This document shows positions 1-5,908 of a stretch of 9,511 bases of DNA, in pieces. How positions within the stretch are numbered: the first letter of the stretch is position 1; the number at the start of each line of letters is the position of its first letter. The translations under genes were made by a program, and so were the position numbers. The stretch comes from Actinomycetota bacterium (GTDB lineage Bacteria; Actinomycetota; Acidimicrobiia; Acidimicrobiales; Ilumatobacteraceae), in NCBI GenBank assembly GCA_009701105.1, contig WLKU01000046.1, positions 1 through 9,511 on the forward strand, given 5' to 3'. The notes beneath the pieces were generated by a model. The model did not search any database, was not told the origin of the DNA, and was given only the letters and a program-made list of their open reading frames with translations.

Positions 1-21
1 CACTCATAAACCGAAGGGGTG

Positions 22-282
22 TTAGCGCCACCAGCGGTCGATACTGAGTATCGCGACCATGAGGAGGGTATTTGCCGCAGTTGATTTGCTCAACAAGGCT
101 CTGGTTTCGCTTTTGGATTTTTCAATCAAAACATAGACCTTGCTGAATTGCTCGGATATTTCGGCACGGAGGATGGCGAATTGGCTGTCAACGATTGTGA
201 ATTGGCTGATGACTTTGCCAAAGTTGGAGTCGATCTGAACTCCCATGTTGTAGAGGTCTTGCTTTGTGGCTGGTTCGTTCAT
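22..282 (-). CDS. small coiled-coil protein with possible C-terminal membrane anchor
   Basis: An 86-residue protein if read from the ATG at 282; a GTG at 306 would add eight residues. I prefer the ATG because small proteins of this type usually begin just before an ATKQDL-like motif, which here lies at residues 4-9. Neither start has a clear Shine-Dalgarno sequence. The middle (about residues 15-65) is rich in heptad-like I/V/F positions and charged residues, as expected for a coiled coil. It is followed by a short hydrophobic stretch (about residues 67-80) and a basic, tryptophan-containing end (DRWWR). Short coiled-coil proteins with a C-terminal hydrophobic tail occur widely in actinobacteria, and their function is unknown. 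It is divergent from the RelA/SpoT-like gene, with about 160 bases between the two starts. No function is proposed. Confidence 0.6.
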   Translation of the reverse strand: MNEPATKQDLYNMGVQIDSNFGKVISQFTIVDSQFAILRAEISEQFSKVYVLIEKSKSETRALLSKSTAANTLLMVAILSIDRWWR

Positions 283-445
283 GGCCTGACGGTCGTGATC
301 AGCCACGGCAGGACCGATGGGAACAAGGGTGAGATTGTTGGTGGCATGGGGCGAAGTGTTACATAAGACGTGCTCTGGGTGTCAAGCAATTAAATGGCGT
401 AAACAATCTCTGCACTAAAGGGGCAGGTCATGCACACATCCGTGC

Positions 446-1150
446 ATGGAATTATCCCGAGCCCGGATTGACCGCCTTGGTGAGGCAATTAAGTCTGGTG
501 AACTCAACGATGTCGATCAGTCTGTATTTAACTATCTCCGTTCTCAGTGGGCCGAATTGGGCAATGAAATATCTAATAAATTGATGCTTGAATTTGACAA
601 TGATGAATTCAGTGTGAGTTTGAGGTTGAAGAATCTTGAAACCATCAGAGCAAAACTCTTGCGCACAACGCTTCGACTGAGCAGTTTGAGGGATGTCGTT
701 GGAGCACGAATTGTTGTCAATGAGGGATTGAGCCGGCAAAACGACACAGTTTTGCGCTCTGTGGCGCTATTTGGAGATTATGCGGTCAAGATTATTGATC
801 GAAGAGAATTTCCAAGTTTCGGATATCGCGCTGTTCACGTAGAGATTCGCCAGGGTCTCTATTTAGGTGAGATTCAGATTCGGACTCCTTTGCAGCATGA
901 ATGGGCGAGATCAATGGAATCTCTTGCACGCTTAGTCAGTCGAGAGGTGCGATACGGCGGAGAGCCAGTAGTTGACACGTATAGCCCTGTTGTGCGTAAC
1001 CTGCTGCTGAACTCGTATAGAAACCTTGTCGAACTTGGACGGAGAATTGAAATGAGTGAAGTTGGAGTTTTGAATGACACAGCGGAATTGTTTCAGGAAC
1101 TCATCACTATTAATTCGCTGGTAATTGAAATCGAGAGAAAGGTAAGGTGA
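446..1150 (+). CDS. stand-alone RelA/SpoT-domain (small alarmone synthetase-like, candidate toxSAS) protein
   Basis: This 234-residue protein carries the RelA/SpoT synthetase fold without the HD hydrolase, TGS or ACT domains of long Rel proteins. Visible motifs, in order, are an R-x-K pair at R60/K62 with K70, the strand motif DVVGAR (D83, matching the catalytic Asp), GYRAVH (Y127 and H131, the nucleotide-stacking region) and EIQIRT (E142, matching the catalytic Glu), then HEW at 151-153. All expected catalytic positions are therefore present. The family transfers pyrophosphate from ATP, either to GDP/GTP (alarmone synthesis) or, in toxSAS members, to tRNA 3' ends or to make toxic nucleotides. 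A small unknown gene begins 4 bases downstream, the layout of toxSAS-antitoxin pairs. ATG 446 is the only in-frame start after the TAA at 416. Its N-terminus (SRARIDRLG) looks complete, but the best Shine-Dalgarno (AAGGGG, 418-423) fits an out-of-frame ATG at 430. The toxin role is inferred; the fold is confident. Confidence 0.9.
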   Translation: MELSRARIDRLGEAIKSGELNDVDQSVFNYLRSQWAELGNEISNKLMLEFDNDEFSVSLRLKNLETIRAKLLRTTLRLSSLRDVVGARIVVNEGLSRQNDTVLRSVALFGDYAVKIIDRREFPSFGYRAVHVEIRQGLYLGEIQIRTPLQHEWARSMESLARLVSREVRYGGEPVVDTYSPVVRNLLLNSYRNLVELGRRIEMSEVGVLNDTAELFQELITINSLVIEIERKVR

Positions 1151-1154
1151 AATC

Positions 1155-1403
1155 ATGATTGTGATTGTTCAATTTCGACGCTCAACGGGAAAGCTGATCG
1201 GTATTGATCGTTTTTGTGATGAAGATTTTTGGCCGTCATTAGATCGTTTGGCAGAATTAGATCGCCAAAATGCGGAACCACAAGATGTTGAGGTAGTAAG
1301 ACTCACTTCGCAATCAGAGGCCATGTTGGCAAGAACGCATGGCAATTATTTCAGCGAATATGCAATGAGCAACGTGCAAACTGATGTTGTGAAGGCTGAG
1401 TAA
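1155..1403 (+). CDS. small protein downstream of RelA/SpoT-domain gene, candidate antitoxin
   Basis: This 82-residue protein begins 4 bases after the stop of the RelA/SpoT-domain gene, so the two are almost certainly co-transcribed and translationally coupled; an AGG lies just before it in the end of the upstream gene. I do not recognise a named domain. The visible pattern is a hydrophobic strand (MIVIVQF, 1-7), a turn with TGKL, a likely helix with acidic and Leu residues (about 22-40), a second strand (VEVVRL, 45-50), and a helix ending in LARTHGNYF (58-66). It has no membrane segment or signal peptide. Small neutralising partners encoded next to toxSAS enzymes are of this size, so an antitoxin or immunity role is a reasonable guess from position alone. 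An accessory subunit or regulator is equally compatible with the sequence. Its TAA directly abuts the stop of the convergent photolyase remnant. Confidence 0.75.
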   Translation: MIVIVQFRRSTGKLIGIDRFCDEDFWPSLDRLAELDRQNAEPQDVEVVRLTSQSEAMLARTHGNYFSEYAMSNVQTDVVKAE

Positions 1404-1670
1404 CTAGACCTGACCGGCGTCGAGGCGCTGCAAGATTGATTGCGCGGTTTGTTGCACTGCTTCTATGTCACTGAGTTGTTGCGCGGCGCGCACTTGGCGA
1501 GCGATGCGCGGGTTCTTTACAAAGGTGTCTTGGTGGCGCATCATGAAATCCCAATACAACACCGTGAACGGGCAGGCATCGTCACCCGTGCGCTTTTTGC
1601 GGTCGTATGCACAGCCCCCAGCTTTAGCCATAGCCCCAGTAACGGTTAATTGCAGGTAAACGACAGGTTT
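1404..1670 (-). pseudogene. C-terminal remnant of an FeS-type cryptochrome/photolyase gene
   Basis: On the minus strand about 89 codons read as the extreme C-terminus of the photolyase-related FeS-BCP family (intact members are about 500 residues). The hallmark is a run containing AYDRKKRTG, DACPF and LYWDF, followed by a basic helix with KNPR and a terminal LQRLDAG motif. Family members have a C-x-x-C pair before this RTG segment and a later Cys in ACPF, all ligands of a 4Fe-4S cluster. Here only the second Cys of the pair and the ACPF Cys remain, and the first is Ala. Similarity fades near a Lys-Pro at about 1665-1670, and the gene runs straight into the 3' end of iclR, so the flavin-binding body is absent. 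The open frame continues to 2006 only as antisense of iclR. An ATG at 1631 could in principle start a 75-residue protein, but without cofactor domains a photolyase function is excluded. It is most likely a decaying fragment. Confidence 0.75.
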
Positions 1671-1686
1671 TTGCCTGGCCGGAGAG

Positions 1687-2511
1687 TTATTTAGACAGCG
1701 GCTCTGTGGTTGGCAAAAGGCCGAAAGAAACAAAGTCTTGTGTGATGTTGGACGCAGTCTTGAGTAGGAGTGGCAAGTATTTTTCGGTAAGAGTCTTGAC
1801 CGAAGTTTCTGCGGCATTGACCGTGACATTGATTGCGGCGATGGTTTGACCCTGAGCATTGCGCACTGGCGCAGCCACTGATCGGATACCGAATGAGAGA
1901 GTTTCATCGGAAAGTGCCCAGCCTTGTTTGCGGATTTTTGCCAAGCTGATGTCAATCTGCTTACGGGTGAGTTGAACGCGTGGAACAACGGTTGAAGTGG
2001 GCGCAATCTTCAATGCGCGATCAAGCTGCGAAGTAGAAAGATCGGCAAGCATGACCATGCCCATTGACGTCGATGTGGCAGGAAACCGCGTACCGATGTG
2101 TACTGAAAGCGCAATGATTTTTGCTACGGGAACGCGAGCGGTGTACACGATGTCGCTGCCATCGAGCTCGGACATTGAACTGGACTCACCTGTTTTTTCT
2201 ACAAGCGACACGAGGTGTGGTTGCACCACATCCCACATGCCTTGGGCTGAAACATACGAAGTACCAAGTTCGAGCGTTTTTGGTGTGAGCAAATAGTTGT
2301 TGCCAATAAGACGCACATAGCCAAGTGTTTCGAGTGTGAGTAGGAGGCGACGAGCTGTTGGGCGAGCGAGTGAGGTGATCTTGGCGACATCGCTCACCGT
2401 GAGTTGCATTCTGCCCGGAGTAAATGCCTTGATGACATCGATTCCTCGGGCGAGCGACTCAACAAAGTCTGTGCTCTGGGTTGCACGTGACCTTTTCGCA
2501 GGCTTCTTCAT
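1687..2511 (-). CDS. IclR-family transcriptional regulator, PcaR/PcaU-like
   Basis: A 274-residue regulator, counted from the ATG at 2511. Residues about 15-75 form the N-terminal winged helix-turn-helix (FVESLARGIDVIKAF, then the recognition helix around LARPTARRLLLTL and the wing GYV). Residues about 95-265 are the IclR effector-binding domain, with LDGSDIVYTARVP and GTRFPATSTSMG in the ligand-pocket region. These signatures are closest to the beta-ketoadipate-pathway branch (PcaR, PcaU, PobR), which senses small aromatic or dicarboxylic acids. An in-frame GTG at 2583 would add 24 residues, but that extension runs through the putative operator at 2559-2581, so I favour 2511, although no good Shine-Dalgarno is seen there. 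The gene is divergent from the hydrolase, and the shared operator suggests autoregulation. It probably also controls the VOC operon and the membrane protein, whose promoters carry the same element. The effector is unknown. Confidence 0.9.
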   Translation of the reverse strand: MKKPAKRSRATQSTDFVESLARGIDVIKAFTPGRMQLTVSDVAKITSLARPTARRLLLTLETLGYVRLIGNNYLLTPKTLELGTSYVSAQGMWDVVQPHLVSLVEKTGESSSMSELDGSDIVYTARVPVAKIIALSVHIGTRFPATSTSMGMVMLADLSTSQLDRALKIAPTSTVVPRVQLTRKQIDISLAKIRKQGWALSDETLSFGIRSVAAPVRNAQGQTIAAINVTVNAAETSVKTLTEKYLPLLLKTASNITQDFVSFGLLPTTEPLSK

Positions 2512-2558
2512 GGAGTTAAAACTAGTTGGTGCGAGTGAGATCCGCCTAGGTTGCTGGT

Positions 2559-2581
2559 GTCCGCATTGTGGTAATTTGTCC
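2559..2581 (+). promoter_or_regulatory. putative IclR operator, iclR-hydrolase intergenic (copy C)
   Basis: A 23-bp element reading GTCC-N7-GGTA-N4-GTCC on the plus strand. It has the same spacing as the two perfect copies at 5034-5056 and 7647-7669, but the middle half-site is degenerate (GGTA for GGAC). In the direction of hydrolase transcription it has the same orientation as the other copies have to their genes. It ends 8 bases before the hydrolase ATG at 2590 (29 before the ATG at 2611) and lies 47 bases upstream of the preferred iclR start, so it could serve both directions. Binding by the adjacent IclR protein is inferred. Confidence 0.55.
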
Positions 2582-2589
2582 ACTGTCTT

Positions 2590-3231
2590 ATGGTCCTAGT
2601 CAATCCGCATATGCAGCAGCGGGTGGAGCACTATGGCACACCGGTTTTCGATGCGCGCGTCGTAGTTCTTTTGGTGCATGGCCGCACTATTGGCCCCGAA
2701 TATATGTACGAAAATGTGGTGAAGCGTCTTGCTCTTAATGACGTGGCATTTGTGGCACCTGCTGCCGCCGACAAAGCCTGGTATCCAAAGAGTTTTCTTG
2801 AACCGATAGAAGATAATCAGCCTGGCATCGACCACACTATTGAGTTATTAGATCATGTCGTAAATGAGCTTCTGGATTCAGGCGTTGATGCTCAACGAAT
2901 TGTGTGGTGTGGGTTTTCTCAAGGGGCTTGTGCAGTGAGCCAGTATGTGTCGTTGCATCCTCGAGCTTGGGGCGGTTTGATTGCGCTCACAGGCGGATTA
3001 ATTGGACCGCGAGGAACGAGCTGGGAAATTAATGGAGATTTTGATGGGATGCCAATGTACATCAGTACAAGCGACATCGATCCGCTTGGTCCTACATTTC
3101 GAATAGAGGAGACCGCACAGATTTTTGGCAGTGCTGGCGCTGTCGTCGAGGTTGACCTGATTATTGGACGCGCGCATGAAATTTCAGATGCAGAAATTGC
3201 TCGTGCGCGAAGCCTTTTGCTTGCTGTTTAG
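2590..3231 (+). CDS. alpha/beta hydrolase, phospholipase/carboxylesterase (Abhydrolase_2) type
   Basis: A 213-residue cytosolic serine hydrolase. The oxyanion-loop motif VHGR is at 29-32, the nucleophile elbow GFSQG puts the catalytic Ser at 110, the acid is probably D162 or D164 in TSDIDP, and the catalytic His is H196 in GRAHE. The order and length match the small carboxylesterase/phospholipase family, which also includes MhqD-type enzymes encoded with VOC-fold dioxygenases in quinone/hydroquinone stress regulons. The substrate cannot be read from sequence; an ester, thioester or lactone from a catabolic intermediate fits the setting. Two starts are possible, ATG 2590 and ATG 2611, and neither has a clear Shine-Dalgarno; the later one still keeps the first strand intact. 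It is divergent from iclR with the putative operator immediately upstream, and it ends 8 bases from the convergent stop of the MetE-like gene. Confidence 0.88.
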   Translation: MVLVNPHMQQRVEHYGTPVFDARVVVLLVHGRTIGPEYMYENVVKRLALNDVAFVAPAAADKAWYPKSFLEPIEDNQPGIDHTIELLDHVVNELLDSGVDAQRIVWCGFSQGACAVSQYVSLHPRAWGGLIALTGGLIGPRGTSWEINGDFDGMPMYISTSDIDPLGPTFRIEETAQIFGSAGAVVEVDLIIGRAHEISDAEIARARSLLLAV

Positions 3232-3239
3232 AGAGACTG

Positions 3240-4388
3240 TTATTTAAATAGACGTTTTGCGGCGAGAGCCGAGCCGTCGGACAGCGACTTAAGTTTCGCA
3301 AACACCACATCTGGATCAATCGTGGTGGTGCCTACGTGAACAGAGAATCCACAGTCGACGCCAGCGAGCAAATGATCGGGTTCAACTACTTGACCCCAGT
3401 GTTCGAGTCTGTCGGCAACGACTTCGGGGTGCTCGATGTAATTGGATTGTGGCTCAATAACGCCAGGGCAAATGAACTTGTCTTTTGGCACTCCAAGTTC
3501 TTTGAGTACGCGCCACTCATGACTATGTCGTGGGTTTGCGCCTTCAAAGAGCACGGTTTGTGGCTTTGCTGTCCACACAATGTCGATGATGTCGGCAATT
3601 GAAATGTCGTGGTGATGAGGGCCTGGATAGTTACCCCAGCACAAGTGCATACGTAGTTGTTCGGCTGGAATATTGCGCACGGCATGGTTGAGCGCTTCGA
3701 TGTTGGTGCGGATAGTTGCACGAAATTCTTCACGATCGAGTTTGGCGTATGCAGAGTGACGGCCCATCGCAAGGTCTGGACAGTCAACTTGCACAGTTGC
3801 GCCAGCAGCAGCAATTGCTTCGTACTCAAAACGCATGGCTTCGGCAATTGCAAACACGTACTCTTCGCGAGTTTTATAAAAGTTGTTACCAAAAAAGAGT
3901 GAGACGACACCTGGCGATGCGGCGGATGTGAAGATGTCTTTGTGATTGTTGGCTTTTGCTGCACGGGTGAGTTCGGTCATGTCTTTTACCGCGGCATTGC
4001 GATCGATGACTTCGATTGGGCTTACACAGGCTGGGGCAGAACGCTTGCGACGGCCAGGGTTGCCAGCTACTGCTTCGGCACTGCGGGGAAAATCGACGAG
4101 GTCTTCAAAGAAATATGACTGCACCGACTCGCCGGTGAAACCAGAGAGTCTGTCTTTCACATATGTGGCATACGACGGCTTTGACATCTCGCCGTCGTTG
4201 ATGATGGTGACACCGGCCTCTACTTGCTTGCGCACTACTTCGTCGATTGCATGATTGATGCTGGTATCAAGTGCGGTGTGGTCGACAGGGATTCCATCAT
4301 TAATTGCAAACATCAATTTGATGAGATCGTCTGGGCGAGGAAGGCTGCCGGTATGCGTGGAAGGGATGGTGTGCGGTTGACGATTCAT
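3240..4388 (-). CDS. MetE C-terminal-domain-like zinc methyltransferase (cobalamin-independent methionine synthase family)
   Basis: A 382-residue single-domain protein from the ATG at 4388, preceded by a GAGAAAG Shine-Dalgarno; a TTG at 4424 would add 12 residues inside the upstream terminator flank and is not favoured. It matches the UROD/MetE-like barrel. The N-terminal HTGSLPR motif (residues 12-18) corresponds to the entry of the catalytic domain. The zinc ligands are all visible: H248 and C250 (MHLCWG), E282 (LFEGAN) and C346 (GVDCGF). Full-length MetE is about 750 residues; this half-size form lacks the N-terminal domain. Such proteins, with the epoxyalkane:coenzyme M transferases, move alkyl groups between thiols and other carriers, and the substrates of most are unknown. 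It has no copy of the IclR operator that I can see, so it may not belong to the regulon. Methionine synthesis is possible but not proven. Confidence 0.88.
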   Translation of the reverse strand: MNRQPHTIPSTHTGSLPRPDDLIKLMFAINDGIPVDHTALDTSINHAIDEVVRKQVEAGVTIINDGEMSKPSYATYVKDRLSGFTGESVQSYFFEDLVDFPRSAEAVAGNPGRRKRSAPACVSPIEVIDRNAAVKDMTELTRAAKANNHKDIFTSAASPGVVSLFFGNNFYKTREEYVFAIAEAMRFEYEAIAAAGATVQVDCPDLAMGRHSAYAKLDREEFRATIRTNIEALNHAVRNIPAEQLRMHLCWGNYPGPHHHDISIADIIDIVWTAKPQTVLFEGANPRHSHEWRVLKELGVPKDKFICPGVIEPQSNYIEHPEVVADRLEHWGQVVEPDHLLAGVDCGFSVHVGTTTIDPDVVFAKLKSLSDGSALAAKRLFK

Positions 4389-4429
4389 CAGGAGATCTTT
4401 CTCGGTAAGCAGTCGTGGGTCCAAATAAC

Positions 4430-4466
4430 AACTGGCCCGGCGCGCATTGTGCGCACCGGGCCAGTT
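4430..4466 (-). terminator. strong Rho-independent-type hairpin after the membrane-protein gene
   Basis: A long inverted repeat with an 11-bp outer stem (arms 4430-4440 and 4456-4466, AACTGGCCCGG pairing with CCGGGCCAGTT), a C-A mismatch, then a 5-bp inner stem around a 3-base loop. On the minus strand it is followed by a T-rich tract (GTTATTT). It lies 28 bases after the stop of the membrane-protein gene and 41 bases before the MetE-like start, so it separates these two same-strand genes. Confidence 0.8.
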
Positions 4467-4494
4467 ATTGACTTATATCTGGGTAGATACGTTT

Positions 4495-5010
4495 TTAGTT
4501 TTCATCTTTCGGCTGGAACAACGTTCCAAGGAAGAATCCGTAGATGAGGTGCCAGAGCAGCACGCCAGCTGGAAGTTTCCAACCATCAGGTCCGTCCATC
4601 AGGAATAATCCGTAGCCCATTTTTGGAACGTAGGCATATGGAACCAAGAAGCCGACACTGACGATGGTCATGATCACGCCATAGACGAGACCCTTGACAA
4701 CATGCTTGCCTGGCAACTGTGAGTGTGCGAGCACACCGAACAAGATTGCGAAGACAATGCCGTTGACGAAGTGAATTGATTGACCGGCAAAGTATTGCGA
4801 GATTGGGCTGCCCCAAGTATCTGCTCCACCAATCAATGCGCCGTTGTACGCAGGCCATGGCAACGTTGGTAGGCCAATTGCCTTAAAGCAGTAACCGAAG
4901 TACGTGCCCAACTGTGTTGCGATCACGCCGATTAAAGCGAGACCTGCGATTGGATGACCTTCTACCCATTTGTGCCAGCGCGGGCTGGCGTTTATTCCCA
5001 TTTTGCTCAT
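4495..5010 (-). CDS. four-helix integral membrane protein, function unknown
   Basis: A 171-residue protein read from the ATG at 5010, which has a GGGGG Shine-Dalgarno 8-12 bases upstream. The open frame extends to 5289, but that part crosses a promoter and operator and overlaps the neighbouring lyase gene. Likely membrane segments are at about residues 20-40, 77-96, 103-125 and 146-165. A loop between the first two contains LPWP and GGADTWGSP, and a Gly/Pro-rich loop (MDGPDGWKLP) precedes the last. Histidines sit in or near membrane segments (H80, H96, H154), which might bind metal or a cofactor. I do not recognise the family, and it is smaller than usual secondary transporters. Its promoter carries a perfect copy of the element found upstream of the VOC operon, so it is probably induced with that pathway and may help uptake, export or redox supply. 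A strong terminator makes it monocistronic. Confidence 0.82.
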   Translation of the reverse strand: MSKMGINASPRWHKWVEGHPIAGLALIGVIATQLGTYFGYCFKAIGLPTLPWPAYNGALIGGADTWGSPISQYFAGQSIHFVNGIVFAILFGVLAHSQLPGKHVVKGLVYGVIMTIVSVGFLVPYAYVPKMGYGLFLMDGPDGWKLPAGVLLWHLIYGFFLGTLFQPKDEN

Positions 5011-5033
5011 AATTGATACCCCCGTGTATCTGC

Positions 5034-5056
5034 GGACGGTTGTCCGTACTGTGGAC
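5034..5056 (-). promoter_or_regulatory. putative IclR operator upstream of membrane-protein gene (copy A)
   Basis: A perfect GGAC-N4-GTCC-N7-GGAC element on the plus strand, 23 bases upstream of the ATG at 5010. The first two half-sites form an inverted pair (CGGAC-N4-GTCCG) and the third is a direct repeat of the first. It immediately follows the proposed -10 box, so transcription would start inside the element, a position that would allow repression. Architecture and spacing are identical to the copy at 7647-7669. Confidence 0.7.
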
Positions 5057-5084
5057 AGAGTAACACACCGCAAAAAAATTGCAA
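5057..5084 (-). promoter_or_regulatory. candidate sigma70-type promoter of the membrane-protein gene
   Basis: On the minus strand, TTGCAA (5079-5084) is separated by 16 bases from TACTCT (5057-5062), which abuts operator copy A. The -10 box is a modest match. The fit with the operator and the good ribosome site at 5010 supports it, but it is not proven. Confidence 0.4.
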
Positions 5085-5111
5085 TCACTCTGACTGCGGG
5101 AATTCGCGTAG

Positions 5112-5903
5112 TTAAGCCGTGGGTGGCTGGTAATCGATATTGCGATCGACTGACATATATACGTCTATGCCGATTGGGTTCTCTTGTTCTTCGACAAGAT
5201 GCCCAAGTAGGCCTGCGCATCGCGCAAGTAGCGCAACGCCCCTCAGCACGCCCATGGGCAGACCAAGGTCGGCTAGTGCAGCACCGCAAACACCTGCGCC
5301 ATTGAGCGGCAATGTCTTGTTGAGGATTAGTGGATGCACGCGGCCGATTGCTTCGAACAAACTGAGGTGATTTCCAAAAGTTTTGTGTTCGTGCGCAAGA
5401 GCGAAGAGCACGGGCGTGCGTGGATCTTGCACTTTGTGCACAGGATGCCCTAAGCCCGGAACAAACTTCTTAAATTCGCGGGTGCTGATGACAACATTTT
5501 TTGCAACTTCGTCCCACCCTGCTTCAGTGGTTGGAATGTTGGCAAGTGCTTTGATGTGTTGATTGAGAAACATTGCACAATCTTCAGTGACGCCAAGAAA
5601 TCGTGAGCCGCCACCAAGCAGACCAGCGGCGAGAGCACCTTGCAGTGAGTCGGGGGCACTGGTGTAGGTGAGTCGTGCAGCAATGGCAGTTGGGGTAAAG
5701 CCGTGGTCGGCCAATGATGCGAGCACTGCTTCGAAGATGACGAGTTCGCCGGTACTTGGGCGGCGTTTGGCAATCAGCCAGAAGGCAAGATCGCCAAATG
5801 AAACTTTGCCAAGAATTTCTGATGCCAAGTCTTTTCCAAGAAGCGTGATCGAATCAGCGTTAGAGGTTCCGATTCCTGTTTGGTATTTCTGTTCATTGCT
5901 CAT
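5112..5903 (-). CDS. citryl-CoA-lyase-like protein (short citrate-synthase-fold enzyme)
   Basis: A 263-residue protein from the ATG at 5903, with GAGAAGAG shortly upstream; the longer frame to 5936 would overlap the CoA-transferase stop. It resembles the C-terminal catalytic half of citrate synthase as found in stand-alone citryl-CoA lyases (about 260-280 residues; full citrate synthases are about 430). Visible motifs are DHG (66-68), a helix turn with SLQGALAAGLLGGGS (86-100), GLGHPVHK with H153 and then DPR (160-162), and NGAGVCGAAL plus EEQENPIG near the end. Where citrate synthase has HG before the Gly-rich turn, this protein has QG. Family knowledge suggests retro-Claisen cleavage of a 3-hydroxy-acyl-CoA such as citryl- or citramalyl-CoA to acetyl-CoA and an oxo acid. 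It starts 5 bases after the CoA-transferase gene, which would supply the CoA ester. The actual substrate is unknown. Confidence 0.85.
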   Translation of the reverse strand: MSNEQKYQTGIGTSNADSITLLGKDLASEILGKVSFGDLAFWLIAKRRPSTGELVIFEAVLASLADHGFTPTAIAARLTYTSAPDSLQGALAAGLLGGGSRFLGVTEDCAMFLNQHIKALANIPTTEAGWDEVAKNVVISTREFKKFVPGLGHPVHKVQDPRTPVLFALAHEHKTFGNHLSLFEAIGRVHPLILNKTLPLNGAGVCGAALADLGLPMGVLRGVALLARCAGLLGHLVEEQENPIGIDVYMSVDRNIDYQPPTA

Positions 5904-5908
5904 GTTGG

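Noticed and set aside
148..366. Plus-strand frame overlapping the coiled-coil gene
   Set aside because: Composition is not protein-like and it is the antisense shadow of a frame with a recognisable small-protein pattern.
1664..1677. Small CAGG/CCTG hairpin after iclR as a terminator
   Set aside because: Only a four to five base stem and no T-tract in the direction of iclR transcription.
1671..2006. N-terminal half of the minus-strand frame 1404-2006
   Set aside because: It lies antisense-frame within the well-supported iclR gene on the same strand in another frame and shows no photolyase-like residues there.
4415..4440. GTCC near the MetE-like start as a fourth operator copy
   Set aside because: Neither of the other half-sites is present at the required 4- and 7-base spacing; the region is explained by the terminator flank.
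5011..5289. N-terminal extension of the membrane-protein reading frame up to 5289
   Set aside because: It crosses the operator and promoter, overlaps the 3' end of the lyase gene, is Arg/Cys rich unlike a membrane protein, and the ATG at 5010 has a clear ribosome site.
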